A program made the translations under genes and the position numbers. Positions 16,094-25,897 of a stretch of DNA of 64,000 nucleotides are shown in pieces (the first letter of the stretch is position 1; the number at the start of each line of letters is the position of its first letter). The notes under the pieces were generated by a model, which was not told the DNA's origin, ran no database searches, and saw nothing but the letters and a program-made list of their open reading frames with translations. Source of the DNA: Chitinophaga rhizosphaerae (GTDB lineage Bacteria; Bacteroidota; Bacteroidia; Chitinophagales; Chitinophagaceae); the NCBI RefSeq assembly GCF_003958645.1, contig NZ_RXLO01000004.1, positions 310,001 through 374,000 of the forward strand, given 5' to 3'.

Positions 16094-17488
16094 TTAACCG
16101 TGCTGAATGCCGGTTTCTTCTTCGGTGAGCGTGCCGTTGCTGCTCACGGTCATGAGATTGGGATGATACATTTCGTTGTGCTGGGTAACGTCGAGGCCCA
16201 GTTCTTCTTCTTCGTCAGACACGCGGAGCGGGTGGATGAAGTTGATGAACTTGAAGATCGCCCAGGATACCGCGAAGCTGTAGCTCACTACCAGCAGCAG
16301 GCCGAGCAATTGTTTGTAGAAGAGGCTGAAGTTGCCGTATGCCCAACCGCTTTCCGAGATGAGCGGGTTCACTGCTTGCGAAGCGAAAACGCCCGTCAGC
16401 AGCATACCTACCATACCGCCTACGCCATGGCAGGGGAATACGTCCAGCGTATCGTCGATAGAAGATTTATTCTTGAAGTGAACCACCAGGTTGGAAACGA
16501 TGGCCGCAACGAAACCGATGAACAGCGACTGCGGAACGCCAACATAACCTGCGGCAGGAGTAATCGCTACAAGACCTACCACTGCGCCTATGCAGAAACC
16601 GAGTACCGAGGGTTTACGGCCGCGGATCACATCGAAGAAGATCCAGGAAAGACCTGCAGCGGCGGTAGCCGTGTTGGTAGCGGCGAAAGCGGTAACGGCG
16701 AGGGGGTTGGCACCGAGCGAAGAGCCCGCGTTAAAACCGAACCATCCAAACCAGAGCAAGCCGGTACCCAGCAGTACGAAGGGCACGTTGGCAGGGGTGA
16801 GCTCTTTTTTGGCGATGTGGTCTTTCCGGCGGCGGAGCACCAGGGCACCTGCAAGCGCCGCGCAACCCGCAGAAATATGTACCACGGTACCACCGGCAAA
16901 GTCGAGCACGCCGAGTTTATAGAGAATGCCGTCTGCATGCCAGGTCCAGTGTGCGATGGGCGCATACACCAGGAGGGAGAACAGCACCATGAAAAGTACA
17001 TAGGAAGTAAAACGGATACGTTCCGCTACCGCACCTACCACCAGCGCCGGGGTAATTACCGCGAATTTCAGCTGGAACAGGGCGAACAGCATCAGGGGAA
17101 TAGTGCCCCAGGCCGGCCCGTCGGGCACGCCTTTAAAGAAAAAGTAGGTAGTGGGGTCGCCGATAATACCCTTACCGCCCACGGAGTCTCCGAAAGCGAG
17201 ACTAAAACCTACCACCACCCAGATCACGCTGATCAGCCCGGTGGCGATGAAGCTTTGCATCATGGTGGAGATGACGTTCTTCCGGTTCACCATCCCTCCA
17301 TAAAAGAAGGACAAACCAGGCGTCATCAGGAATACCAGCGAAGTGGCTACCAGAATCCAGGCAACATCTGCAAAATTATACTTGCTGGCATCAGCAAAAG
17401 TGGTCGGGGTCGGTAAAAAAATGCCAATTACGGCAAGCCCGGCCAAAACGATAAAGGGCAGATAGTCCTGAAAAGATGTTTTCTTCAT
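16094..17488 (-). CDS. amt: Ammonium transporter
   Basis: Inner-membrane Amt/Rh channel of 464 residues with about 11-12 helices. Typical sequences are FLMTPGLSFFYGGMV near residue 60, FAGGTVVHISAGCAALAGAL with the first pore histidine, LLWFGWFGFNAGSS, and DVFPCHGVGGMVGML with the second pore histidine. The N-terminus lacks a cleavable signal and begins with a helix. Amt normally works with the PII protein GlnK, but no glnK is next to it here; instead a porin gene follows. The C-terminal tail after RVSDEEEELGLD is the site that usually docks GlnK. I saw no sigma-54 -24/-12 site upstream. Confidence 0.95.
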   Translation of the reverse strand: MKKTSFQDYLPFIVLAGLAVIGIFLPTPTTFADASKYNFADVAWILVATSLVFLMTPGLSFFYGGMVNRKNVISTMMQSFIATGLISVIWVVVGFSLAFGDSVGGKGIIGDPTTYFFFKGVPDGPAWGTIPLMLFALFQLKFAVITPALVVGAVAERIRFTSYVLFMVLFSLLVYAPIAHWTWHADGILYKLGVLDFAGGTVVHISAGCAALAGALVLRRRKDHIAKKELTPANVPFVLLGTGLLWFGWFGFNAGSSLGANPLAVTAFAATNTATAAAGLSWIFFDVIRGRKPSVLGFCIGAVVGLVAITPAAGYVGVPQSLFIGFVAAIVSNLVVHFKNKSSIDDTLDVFPCHGVGGMVGMLLTGVFASQAVNPLISESGWAYGNFSLFYKQLLGLLLVVSYSFAVSWAIFKFINFIHPLRVSDEEEELGLDVTQHNEMYHPNLMTVSSNGTLTEEETGIQHG

Positions 17489-17814
17489 AGCGTATCATTT
17501 TAAAATTCTCAATAAAAGTAGGATGACGATTTAAAACATCAAATAGAACGCCCTAAAAATGGAAAACATTGAAAAATGTGGGGTTTCTGCGGGTAACAAC
17601 GCAATCACATTAAAATACATTACAATATATTATTTGTTTTTGCGATAATTTGAGGAAAGAGAAGGGGTATAAAACAGGTAATAACAGTTTGATTTATAAA
17701 TACTTATAAGGTCTTTTAGCGACAGGTTACGAAAATCTAACAAACGCGTACGAATGTGCTACTACAAAAATGAAAAAAACGCTGCAAACCTTTGCCAGTC
17801 AAAGTTTTAAACAT
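17489..17814. other. AT-rich intergenic region upstream of amt
   Basis: About 325 bp between the amt start and the uvrB terminator, with no open frame worth calling. It should contain the amt promoter. No perfect TAnnTTTG or sigma-54 element is seen near the start codon, and no tRNA-like structure. Confidence 0.4.
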
Positions 17815-17854
17815 AAAAAAGGATTGTACTGTTTGTTGGGAAACCGTACAATCC
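17815..17854 (-). terminator. Terminator of uvrB
   Basis: Stem GGATTGTAC (17821-17829) / GTACAATCC (17846-17854) with an inner TTT/AAA extension. On the minus strand the stem is followed directly by TTTTTTATG. Confidence 0.85.
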
Positions 17855-17903
17855 GCATATTCATATTACAATTAATTCTATGTTGAGTTATTTGTTTTAG
17901 CAA

Positions 17904-19952
17904 CTAATTTCGCTTCATATTCTCCAACTCCTGCTGCATGGCAAACATCTGGTCGCGAAGTCGGGCGGCCTCCATAAAGTCCAAATCCTTCGCCGCCTTC
18001 TCCATATCCTTCTTCACCTTGGTTATACTCTTCTCCATCTGCGGAATGCTTTGCACCGTATTGGCGTTGAACGCTTTACCTTCATCCGCCACCAAAGCCA
18101 TTTCATCATGCACCGCATACGGCGACGATTCGTCGAAATGCCGGATCGCCAGTACAGACGTTTGCCCCATGATCTGCTCCTTCGACTTGCGCACCGTCCG
18201 CGGCGTAATCCCGTTCGCCTCGTTGTGCTTCCGCTGCTTCTCGCGCCGGCGGTCGGTTTCGTCGATAGTACGCTGCATGCTGTCGGTAATCTTGTCGGCG
18301 TAGAAAATTACCTTCCCGTCTACGTTACGCGCCGCACGGCCAGAGGTTTGCGTCAGGGAACGCTCGTCGCGAAGGAAACCTTCCTTATCGGCGTCCAGGA
18401 TCGCCACGAGCGACACTTCCGGCAAATCGAGCCCTTCCCGCAACAGGTTCACTCCCACCAGCACATCAATATTGCCCAGGCGCAAATCCCGGAGGATCTC
18501 CACGCGCTCCAGCGTATCCACTTCACTATGGATGTAACGGCTCTTAATATTAATACGATGCAGATACTTGTCCATCTCCTCGGCCATCCGCTTGGTAAGC
18601 GTGGTCACCAGCACGCGGTCGCCCTTCTGAACGGTTTTGTCGATCTCGTCCAGCAGATCGTCTACCTGGTTCTTGCTCGGCCGGATCTCGATCGGCGGGT
18701 CCAGCAGGCCGGTGGGCCGAACGATCTGTTCCACCACCACACCTTCCGTTTGCCGCAGCTCATAATCCCCGGGCGTGGCGCTCACGAATATCGTCTGGTT
18801 CAATAACTGTTCGAATTCGTTGAAGTTCAGCGGCCGGTTGTCCAGCGCCGAAGGCAGCCGGAAACCGAAATCCACCAGCGTCAGCTTTCTCGACCGGTCG
18901 CCGCCGTACATCCCGCTGATCTGCGGGATGGTTACGTGGCTTTCGTCTATCACCAGCAGGAAATCTTTCGGGAAGTAGTCGAGCAGGCAGAAGGGGCGAG
19001 TTCCGGGCGTACGCCGGTCGAGGAACCGGGAGTAGTTCTCGATCCCCGCGCAATATCCCAGTTCGCGGATCATTTCCACGTCGTAGTTCACGCGTTCGGC
19101 CAGGCGTTGCGCTTCGATGAGTTTCCCTTCCCGCTTGAAATATTCCACCTGTGCGTTCAATTCGTCCTGGATTTCGTGGAGAATCTGTATCATGGCGTCT
19201 TTCGGCGCGATGTAGAGGTTGGCGGGGAAGATGGCGGCGGTATCCATGGTGCCGATACGCTTGCCGTTCTGTACGTCGAAGCTCTCGATCTCCTCGATCT
19301 CGTCTCCGAAGAAAGTGATGCGGTAACCATAATCCACATACGGGAGGTTGATATCCACCGTATCGCCCTGCACCCGGAAGTTACCGCGGTTAAAATCGCC
19401 GGTGGTGCGGGAGTACAGGGCATTTACGAGCCCGTGCAGCATGGTGTTCCGCCCCAGCTTTTGCCCTTTGAAGATGCGGATGATCCCGTTCTCGAAGTCG
19501 GTCGGGTTCCCCATACCATATATACATGACACAGACGCCACCACGATAATGTCTCTCCGGCCGGAAAGCAGGTTCGACGTGGCGCGAAGCCGCAGTTTAT
19601 CGAGCTCTTCGTTGATGGCGAGGTCTTTTTCGATATAGGTGTCGCTCACGGGCATATACGCCTCGGGCTGGTAATAATCGTAATAGCTCACGAAGTATTC
19701 TACCGCGTTGTCGGGGAAGAACTGTTTGAATTCCCCGTAGAGCTGGGCTACGAGGGTCTTATTGTGGGTCAGCACCAATGTGGGCTTTTGCACGTTCTGG
19801 ATCACGTTGGCCACGGTGAATGTTTTCCCCGAACCGGTCACCCCCAGCAGCGTCTGCGCGGCTTCGCCGTCCTGCAAACCTTTGGTGAGCTGGGCGATGG
19901 CGGTGGGTTGATCGCCCGAGGGCTGATATGGTGCTTGTAATTTGAAAGGCAT
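17904..19952 (-). CDS. uvrB: Excinuclease ABC subunit B
   Basis: Damage-verification helicase of nucleotide excision repair, acting with UvrA and UvrC in the cytoplasm. The 682-residue protein has Walker [11 protein letters not shown] near residue 39, the beta-hairpin region [12 protein letters not shown] near residue 95, the DESH box ([11 protein letters not shown]) near residue 340, helicase motifs [12 protein letters not shown] and [20 protein letters not shown], and the C-terminal UVR motif ([20 protein letters not shown]) that binds UvrC. Length is normal. It is a single gene with its own terminator. Confidence 0.97.
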   Translation of the reverse strand: MPFKLQAPYQPSGDQPTAIAQLTKGLQDGEAAQTLLGVTGSGKTFTVANVIQNVQKPTLVLTHNKTLVAQLYGEFKQFFPDNAVEYFVSYYDYYQPEAYMPVSDTYIEKDLAINEELDKLRLRATSNLLSGRRDIIVVASVSCIYGMGNPTDFENGIIRIFKGQKLGRNTMLHGLVNALYSRTTGDFNRGNFRVQGDTVDINLPYVDYGYRITFFGDEIEEIESFDVQNGKRIGTMDTAAIFPANLYIAPKDAMIQILHEIQDELNAQVEYFKREGKLIEAQRLAERVNYDVEMIRELGYCAGIENYSRFLDRRTPGTRPFCLLDYFPKDFLLVIDESHVTIPQISGMYGGDRSRKLTLVDFGFRLPSALDNRPLNFNEFEQLLNQTIFVSATPGDYELRQTEGVVVEQIVRPTGLLDPPIEIRPSKNQVDDLLDEIDKTVQKGDRVLVTTLTKRMAEEMDKYLHRINIKSRYIHSEVDTLERVEILRDLRLGNIDVLVGVNLLREGLDLPEVSLVAILDADKEGFLRDERSLTQTSGRAARNVDGKVIFYADKITDSMQRTIDETDRRREKQRKHNEANGITPRTVRKSKEQIMGQTSVLAIRHFDESSPYAVHDEMALVADEGKAFNANTVQSIPQMEKSITKVKKDMEKAAKDLDFMEAARLRDQMFAMQQELENMKRN

Positions 19953-20043
19953 ACATTTTCCGGTTTAACTGTGGGTCAACGAATTTCGGTATTTATGGGG
20001 GAATGACGAACTTCGGTCCCAAAATTCGATAAATTCGATTGCA

Positions 20044-20841
20044 ATGAAAAAGGTTTTATCCATATTGCTGCTCCTGGGTGCGCTCCTCTCCCTGCAGCCC
20101 GCCCAGGCCTGGGGGCCCACGGGCCACCGCGTGGTAGCCGAGATCGCGAGTTTCCGGCTCACCGGCAAAGCCCGCCTTGCCATCCAAAAAATCATCGGCA
20201 ACGAAAGCCTCGCCATGATCTCCAACTGGCCCGATTTCATCAAATCAGATACTACGGACGCCTACAGGCACACTTCTCCCTGGCATTACCTCGACTTCCC
20301 CGGCCATTGCTCCCGCGCGGAATTCGACCGTATCATGGCCGAAGCCAAAGGCGAAAACCTCTACAGTCAAACCGTAGCCATGATCGCCCAGTTGAAAAAC
20401 CCTGCATCCACCCTCGTCCAGAAACGATTCGCGCTCTCTTTCCTCGTACATATGATCGGCGATATGCATATGCCGCTGCACGTGGGGCGCGACGAAGATA
20501 TGGGCGGCAACAAGATCCAGGTGTCCTGGTTCGACCGCCCCACTAACCTCCACCGCGTGTGGGACGAGCACCTGATCGATTTCCAGCAATACAGCTATAC
20601 CGAATACGCCCATAACCTCCACCGCGTCACCTCCGCCGCCCGCGCCGCGGAAATCCGCAAAGGCAGCATCGCCGACTGGATGTGGGAATCGCACGTCCTC
20701 AGCGACAAAATCTACGACCGCACTTCTTCCGGCGACAAACTGAGCTACCGATACAATTTCCTTTTCGTGGAAGACCTGAACGGCCAGTTGCTTAAAGGTG
20801 GTGTGCGCCTGGCGAAGATCCTGAACGAAGTTTTCGCATAA
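20044..20841 (+). CDS. Secreted S1/P1-type nuclease
   Basis: Periplasmic or secreted zinc-dependent nuclease of 265 residues acting on single-stranded nucleic acids. The signal peptide ends at AQA, so the mature protein begins with tryptophan (WGPTGHR); in this family the N-terminal Trp and the His of GHR bind zinc. Other zinc ligands are visible in PWHYLDFP, in HMIGDMHMPLHVG and in DEHLID. GGN and NLHRVWD are also typical. It is divergent from uvrB and ends at a terminator shared with the convergent PfkB gene. It probably scavenges nucleotides or phosphate. Confidence 0.93.
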   Translation: MKKVLSILLLLGALLSLQPAQAWGPTGHRVVAEIASFRLTGKARLAIQKIIGNESLAMISNWPDFIKSDTTDAYRHTSPWHYLDFPGHCSRAEFDRIMAEAKGENLYSQTVAMIAQLKNPASTLVQKRFALSFLVHMIGDMHMPLHVGRDEDMGGNKIQVSWFDRPTNLHRVWDEHLIDFQQYSYTEYAHNLHRVTSAARAAEIRKGSIADWMWESHVLSDKIYDRTSSGDKLSYRYNFLFVEDLNGQLLKGGVRLAKILNEVFA

Positions 20842-20863
20842 TATATTAATACCGTGCAAAAGA

Positions 20864-20894
20864 AAAGCGGTCCCGGCAAAGCCAGGACCGCTTT
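20864..20894. terminator. Bidirectional terminator
   Basis: Perfect stem AAAGCGGTCC (20864-20873) / GGACCGCTTT (20885-20894) between convergent nuclease and PfkB kinase genes. Confidence 0.88.
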
Positions 20895-20914
20895 CTAATT
20901 ATATCAAATTTCGT

Positions 20915-21838
20915 TTATACGAGATCGATGTCGAAGTTCACCAGCTGCACGAATTGTTCGAGGCGGGTGTGGATGTCTTCCCGGGAAATTTCGCGGAGCC
21001 TGGCGGCGCCGAACTTCTCCACGCAGAACGAGGCCATGGCAGAGCCTACGATGATGGCGGTTTTCATGTTTTCGAAGGAAATGTCCTTCGTTTTGGCGAG
21101 GTGCCCCATGAACCCTCCGGCAAAGGTGTCTCCGGCGCCGGTGGGGTCGTATACATCTTCGAGCGGGAGCGCCGGCGCGAAGAATACATGGTTTTCGTTG
21201 AAGAGCATGGCGCCGTGTTCCCCTTTCTTGATGATGAGGTATTTCGGGCCCATGGTGAGCACTTTCCGGGCGGCTTTCACGAGGGAATATTCGCCGGTGA
21301 GCTGGCGGGCTTCGCTGTCGTTGATCAGGAGCACATCAACCATCTTGATGGTTTTGAGGAGGTCTTCCAGCGCCACGTCCATCCAGAAGTTCATCGTGTC
21401 CATAACGATGAGCTTGGGGCGGGGGCTCATTTGGTTGATCACGCTCATTTGCACCTGCGGGGTGAGGTTACCGAGGATGAGGAACTCGCTGCCCTGGTAG
21501 CTCGGCGGGATCACGGGCTGGAAGTCGGCCAGCACGTTCAGGTCTGTTACGAGGGTATCGCGGGAGTTCATATCGAGGTGATAACGGCCCGCCCAGTAAA
21601 AGGACTTCTCGTCTTTCTTCACCTGCACGCCGTCGAGCGCAACGCCGCGGGCGGTAAGGGCGTCCAGTTCTTCCTGCGGGAAATCCCCGCCGATCACCGA
21701 CACCTGGTTGACAGGCTGAACGAAGTTGGATGCGGCCCAGGCGATATAGGAAGCGGAACCGCCGACGATTTTATCCGATTTACCGAACGGCGTTTCAATA
21801 TCGTCGAACGCCATGGTACCTACTACGGTAAGAGACAT
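20915..21838 (-). CDS. PfkB-family carbohydrate or nucleoside kinase
   Basis: Cytoplasmic ribokinase-like kinase of 307 residues. The N-terminal substrate-binding glycine pair is in IVGGSASYIAW, and the C-terminal signature DPTGAGDTFAGGFMG carries the anion hole and the catalytic aspartate. The middle has the nucleotide-binding pattern KYLIIKKGEHGAML. The substrate cannot be told; adenosine, ribose or a sugar phosphate are possible, and no sugar-pathway gene is adjacent. A -7 promoter element lies 33 bp upstream. Confidence 0.9.
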   Translation of the reverse strand: MSLTVVGTMAFDDIETPFGKSDKIVGGSASYIAWAASNFVQPVNQVSVIGGDFPQEELDALTARGVALDGVQVKKDEKSFYWAGRYHLDMNSRDTLVTDLNVLADFQPVIPPSYQGSEFLILGNLTPQVQMSVINQMSPRPKLIVMDTMNFWMDVALEDLLKTIKMVDVLLINDSEARQLTGEYSLVKAARKVLTMGPKYLIIKKGEHGAMLFNENHVFFAPALPLEDVYDPTGAGDTFAGGFMGHLAKTKDISFENMKTAIIVGSAMASFCVEKFGAARLREISREDIHTRLEQFVQLVNFDIDLV

Positions 21839-21870
21839 GTGATGCTTGAATTAGAGGTTTAAAAACGGGT

Positions 21871-21878
21871 CAAATGTA
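21871..21878 (-). promoter_or_regulatory. Promoter -7 element for the PfkB gene
   Basis: Minus-strand TACATTTG, a full TAnnTTTG match, 32 bp before the start codon at 21838. Confidence 0.45.
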
Positions 21879-22055
21879 CTTCTTTCACCCATATTAATCC
21901 CCGATTTTCTTCCGCAGACCTTCGGAAACCGCCGTAAACTGCCATTTCCGGCGTACTGCCCCCAACCCGGGCCCATCCGGCTTCATTTCCCGCGAGATGG
22001 TGTAACATTTGGCGGATGGCGGCCGTTTCACTCACGAAAGACACCAAACTTATTA

Positions 22056-22063
22056 TATCTTTG
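22056..22063 (+). promoter_or_regulatory. Promoter -7 element for the small lipoprotein
   Basis: TATCTTTG matches TAnnTTTG. A start of transcription near 22070 leaves only a very short leader and argues against the open-frame start at 22016. Confidence 0.45.
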
Positions 22064-22081
22064 ACGGAAATCATGCAACAC

Positions 22082-22573
22082 ATGTTCGAAAAACATATCT
22101 GGAAAGGACTGGCTGCAGCCGCGATCATCGGCACTTCGCTGATCGCCTGCAAAAAAGACGATGCTCCCAAAAAGGTATTACGCTACCAAACCATTAACCT
22201 GCTCGACAAGAATAATGTCATCAACGGTTATATTACCCTGGCAGAAGCGACCGATTCCACTTTTCATATTTTAATGCAGATCAATAAATCGGAAATGGGC
22301 AAACGGTACAATTTCAACCTGTTCCGCGGCAACACCACTTCCGCTCCCACCGATACCCTGATCAAAATAGCCTCCATCGAGAGCCAAACCACCGGCGCCC
22401 CGGTGATGGGCCGCCAGCTCGATGTCAAGACCATCAAGGTAGACGAGGCCACCATCCGCAAATTTAATTACGACAGCATTATCGCCGTAAACGGATTTGC
22501 CCGTATTTCCATGATCGGTTCCCAGGGCCAGGACTCGGCCATCGCGCTGGGCAATATCGGGAAGAACAAATAA
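22082..22573 (+). CDS. Small lipoprotein of unknown function
   Basis: Predicted lipoprotein of 163 residues. The signal sequence is KHIWKGLAAAAIIGTSLIAC followed by KKDD, a normal Bacteroidota lipobox, and the charged residues after cysteine may favour surface exposure. The mature part is rich in polar beta-strand patterns, with no known catalytic motif. The ATG at 22082 is chosen; another in-frame ATG at 22073 is possible, and the frame is open to 22016, but that would lie upstream of the -7 element. It is divergent from the PfkB gene and has its own terminator. Confidence 0.7.
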   Translation: MFEKHIWKGLAAAAIIGTSLIACKKDDAPKKVLRYQTINLLDKNNVINGYITLAEATDSTFHILMQINKSEMGKRYNFNLFRGNTTSAPTDTLIKIASIESQTTGAPVMGRQLDVKTIKVDEATIRKFNYDSIIAVNGFARISMIGSQGQDSAIALGNIGKNK

Positions 22574-22603
22574 TCGTACAATTTTTAGTTGATAGATGGA
22601 TGT

Positions 22604-22635
22604 AAGCTGTTCCGCGTCTGCGGGGCAGCTTTTTT
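22604..22635 (+). terminator. Terminator of the small lipoprotein gene
   Basis: Stem AAGCTG/CAGCTT with an inner CCGC/GCGG stem, followed by TTTTTT. Confidence 0.75.
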
Positions 22636-22650
22636 CATGGCAACATACCC

Positions 22651-22680
22651 CAAAAGCAAAGCCGGCCAAAAGGCCGGCTT
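22651..22680 (-). terminator. Terminator of the giant-protein/porP/ompA operon
   Basis: Perfect stem AAGCCGGCC (22659-22667) / GGCCGGCTT (22672-22680) with an AAAA loop; on the minus strand TGCTTTTGG follows. Confidence 0.8.
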
Positions 22681-22756
22681 CCAGGTCGTATATGAATAGG
22701 ATATGGTTCCAGGCGGGAAAGAATTCCCATGCAGAACGATTTATACCGTATGGTTG

Positions 22757-24760
22757 TCAATTTCGGAGCACCTTGAATTCCGTTCGCCTGTTCAGCTGGC
22801 GGCCATCGGGATTGTCGGCCCCGTTGGGCAGCGTGTTCGGCGCCACGGGGCGCGTTTCGCCGTAACCCTTGCTGACGATGCGTTTGGTTTCGATGCCTTT
22901 GGCGATCAGGTAATCCACGCAAGATTTGGCGCGTGCGTTAGACAGCTTGAGGTTGTAGGCGTCGGTGCCTTTGCTGTCGGTATGCGCGCCCAGTTCGATC
23001 TCCATTTTCGGGTTATCCAGCAGCAGGAAGTACAGCGAATCCAGGATCAGCTTGGATTCCGGCCGCAGGGTGGCTTTGTTGTAATCGTAGAAGATATCGT
23101 TCAGTACGATGGGCTTGTTGATCTCGAAACGTTTCAGGCAAACGGTGGGGTTCATCATGGAATCTACCATGGTGAGCTGTTCGGAGTTGAAATTGAAGTT
23201 TTTGGAGAAGTAGTTTTCCTTTTCGATAAGGACTTTATACTTCCTGTTCATTTCTATCTCGAACATATAATTGCCACCCATGCCGGTGGTCTGTGTTTCG
23301 AGGACGTTGCGCTGGGTACTGTCCAGCAACGTGATTTTAGCGCCTGCGAGGGGTTTATTGGTTTCGCAGTCAAGCACCATGCCGCCGGCCATTTTGGCCC
23401 TTCTTTTCACGGCGAAGATTTCGAGGCAGCAAACAGACTCCCTGTCGGAGCTGATAAAGCCTTTGTTAAGGGCTTTATCCGGAGAAAGGCCGGTGTAATA
23501 TTGATCGTCTTTGGCGGAGTTGATGGGGTATCCCATGTTTTCGGGGGTGCTCCAGCCGCCGAAATTACCGGCGGATTTGGACATATAGAAGTCCTGGCCA
23601 CCGAAGCCTGTGCGGCCGTTGGTGCTGAAGATGAGGGTTTGTTTAATGGGGTCGTAGAAGGGTGAACTTTCATCGCCGTCGGTATTGAGCGTGGCGCCGA
23701 TGTGTTGGGGTGCGCTGAGGGTGCCGCCGCTGCCGATGGAGGAGTACCAGATATCGAATCCGCCTTTGCCGCCGGAGCGGTCGGAAACGAAGAGGAAGTA
23801 TTTACCGTCTGATGAAACGGAGGGCTCTTTCGCGCTGTATCCGGGAACGTTGATGGAAGCGTCCAGGGGCTCGGGTTCCGTCCACCCATTGCCGGTTCGC
23901 GTACCGCGGTAGATGCTGGATTTTTTGTTGCCGTCCTTATTCGTCCAGCGGGTAACGAAGAGCGTATTGCCATCCGGCGTGATGGCTGCGGCACCCTGTT
24001 CGACACCTTTATCAGTAGGGATCTGGACTTTTTCCCGGCTTTCATAGCTCGCATTATCGCCCGTGGCCACGTACAGCGTGTTCACGAACGGGTTCGATTT
24101 TTTCGCCAGCAGCAGGGAATCCGGCCGCGACGAAGTAAAATAGAACGTATTGTTGGAAACGGGTACGATCGCGTAGTTGGCGCCTCCCTGGTTGATGTTC
24201 CCGGAAACCTTCACCACTTCGTACCTCGGCGGATATTTCATTTCTTCGATCGCGAATTCGCAATTCCTGATTTCCGCATCCGCTTTCTTCGAGAATTCGT
24301 TGTATTCCTTTTGACCGCGGCGGTAAGCAGACAGTTGCTCCCACGCGCGCTCGTAATCTTCTCCTTTCTTCGCGTTGGCGCGGATGGTTAAACCGTACCA
24401 GTAGCGCGCATGCGGGAAAAGTGTGGAATCGAACGTAACGGCTTCCGCGTAATATTTTTCCGCATTCCCGAAGTCGTTGTACATCCGGTAAGATTCCGCC
24501 AGTTTATACACTACCTGTTCGTAATCTTTCAGTTTCTGTTCCTTTTTCTTGCCGCCCTTCTCTATCATGTACGGTTTGTATTCTCCGGGCTTGATGCTGA
24601 AGGTACCCAGCGCCTTGCTGTAGTATTGCGCGGCGGAGTAATAGTCTTTCTGTTCGAAATATTGGTCCGCCGTCCGTTTGTAATCAGTAATGTACTGTGC
24701 CTGCAGGTTAGGGAGTAATCCTGTCAAAGCCAAAATACATATGAGTGTAAATCTTTTCAT
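22757..24760 (-). CDS. PorE-like TPR/PD40/OmpA-family protein
   Basis: Envelope protein of 667 residues that probably ties outer-membrane T9SS partners to peptidoglycan. A signal peptide ends at NLQAQ, followed by TPR-like helices (about 25-150; EQKDYYSAAQYYSKAL), PD40/WD40-like beta-propeller repeats (about 195-440; SVSSDGKYFLFVSDRSGG), a carboxypeptidase-regulatory-like domain (about 450-530) and a C-terminal OmpA domain (about 555-665; ELGAHTDSKGTDAYNLKLS). This order is that of PorE of Porphyromonas gingivalis. Its gene follows porP/sprF after 33 bp. The start is the ATG at 24760; an in-frame ATG at 24769 would add three residues. Confidence 0.85.
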   Translation of the reverse strand: MKRFTLICILALTGLLPNLQAQYITDYKRTADQYFEQKDYYSAAQYYSKALGTFSIKPGEYKPYMIEKGGKKKEQKLKDYEQVVYKLAESYRMYNDFGNAEKYYAEAVTFDSTLFPHARYWYGLTIRANAKKGEDYERAWEQLSAYRRGQKEYNEFSKKADAEIRNCEFAIEEMKYPPRYEVVKVSGNINQGGANYAIVPVSNNTFYFTSSRPDSLLLAKKSNPFVNTLYVATGDNASYESREKVQIPTDKGVEQGAAAITPDGNTLFVTRWTNKDGNKKSSIYRGTRTGNGWTEPEPLDASINVPGYSAKEPSVSSDGKYFLFVSDRSGGKGGFDIWYSSIGSGGTLSAPQHIGATLNTDGDESSPFYDPIKQTLIFSTNGRTGFGGQDFYMSKSAGNFGGWSTPENMGYPINSAKDDQYYTGLSPDKALNKGFISSDRESVCCLEIFAVKRRAKMAGGMVLDCETNKPLAGAKITLLDSTQRNVLETQTTGMGGNYMFEIEMNRKYKVLIEKENYFSKNFNFNSEQLTMVDSMMNPTVCLKRFEINKPIVLNDIFYDYNKATLRPESKLILDSLYFLLLDNPKMEIELGAHTDSKGTDAYNLKLSNARAKSCVDYLIAKGIETKRIVSKGYGETRPVAPNTLPNGADNPDGRQLNRRTEFKVLRN

Positions 24761-24793
24761 AATGCTCATTTGTGGTGATTGACCGACCGGGTA

Positions 24794-25804
24794 TTATAAC
24801 CTGGGGCAGATGAAATATTCCGGTTGAAGGATGCGGCGTTTCCGGCCGATGAACGACAGTGATACTTCGAAGGCGTTACTGCCGCTGGCGAGCTTGCGGA
24901 GGTTAGACGCGTTGGCATCGTAGCTGAGGCCGAGCGTGAAGTTTTTGTAATGAAACCCTGCGAAGGGGATCACCGCATCCTTGAAGCGATAATTGGCGCC
25001 GATGAGCAGGTCGAAATCGAGGTTAACGCGAACCTGGGAATAAACACCCGCAACGGTTTCTTCCGCGTTGCCCTGGCGCATGTACAGCGCGTGGGGCGTG
25101 AGGCCGATCATTTCAGACACTTTGATGCGGGAGCCGCCATGCACCGTGTAGCGGATAGGCAACGATTTCGTTTCGTCGTTCTCCGCCACGAAGGGATCCT
25201 GCGGCTGGGTAAGATGCGCTCCGGCGATGCCTATAAAGGGATTGAATTTGTGATTGGGATTACCGTCGAACAGCAACAGGCCCACGTTTGCGTCGAACAC
25301 TGTAGACGAAGTGGCCCGCAGCGATTCGCCGGTGGGGATGTTCGGATCGAAGCCACTCACCGGGTTGTACTGGCTGCCCATCTGGAATTTGGACTGGTCG
25401 ATCCGCCGGCTGATCACACCCGCCTGCACGCCGGCCACGAGCTGCGTGGTTTGGTTCCGGCCCATTTTCACACCGCTATACGAAACGGTTGCCATGGCGT
25501 TGAAGTAATTAAACCCTGCGGAGCCGGCTTTCATGTTGAGGGCGGTGATGCCCAGGCCGAGGTTCTTGCCGGTGGGTGCATCGAAAGAAACACCGCCAGT
25601 GGAGAACGGGTCACCGAAGTTCGACCACTGGTTGCGATAGTTCCCGGTCAGCCGCCAATCGCCATCGATCACGCCCGCCATGGCCGGGTTGAGGAACAGC
25701 GGATACGCGTAATACTGGGAAAAGTGCGGGTCTACCTGCGCTTTGGCCGTTTGCTGCAAACATCCGCATACGGCGAGCAATGCCACAAAAATTTTATTCT
25801 TCAT
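24794..25804 (-). CDS. Type IX secretion PorP/SprF-family outer-membrane protein
   Basis: Outer-membrane beta-barrel of 336 residues. The signal peptide ends at TAKAQ, and the mature start QVDPHFSQYYAYPLFLNPA is the PorP/SprF family mark. SprF-like proteins are needed for secretion or surface attachment of cargo with type B C-terminal domains and are usually encoded just downstream of their cargo. Here the gene is 93 bp downstream of the 15-kb cargo gene and is followed by the PorE-like gene. Its specific partner is therefore probably the giant protein. Confidence 0.92.
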   Translation of the reverse strand: MKNKIFVALLAVCGCLQQTAKAQVDPHFSQYYAYPLFLNPAMAGVIDGDWRLTGNYRNQWSNFGDPFSTGGVSFDAPTGKNLGLGITALNMKAGSAGFNYFNAMATVSYSGVKMGRNQTTQLVAGVQAGVISRRIDQSKFQMGSQYNPVSGFDPNIPTGESLRATSSTVFDANVGLLLFDGNPNHKFNPFIGIAGAHLTQPQDPFVAENDETKSLPIRYTVHGGSRIKVSEMIGLTPHALYMRQGNAEETVAGVYSQVRVNLDFDLLIGANYRFKDAVIPFAGFHYKNFTLGLSYDANASNLRKLASGSNAFEVSLSFIGRKRRILQPEYFICPRL

Positions 25805-25829
25805 AGGAACGTGTTTTTCGTTTTTGATA

Positions 25830-25860
25830 GCCGGAACGAAGCTTTGGACTTCGTTCCGGC
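25830..25860 (-). other. Intergenic hairpin between the giant gene and porP
   Basis: Perfect 12-bp stem GCCGGAACGAAG (25830-25841) / CTTCGTTCCGGC (25849-25860), 7-base loop. There is no T-run after it on the minus strand, so it may pause or process the mRNA and set different levels of the giant protein and its partners. Confidence 0.5.
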
Positions 25861-25897
25861 AGTTTGATGTTTTGCTTTGCCTATGTTTTTGGAAATA

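Noticed and set aside
15947..17416. 489-codon frame opposite amt
   Set aside because: Antisense shadow of a strongly conserved transporter.
17489..17814. Sigma-54 promoter for amt
   Set aside because: No GG-GC spaced -24/-12 element was found; Bacteroidota rarely use this for amt.
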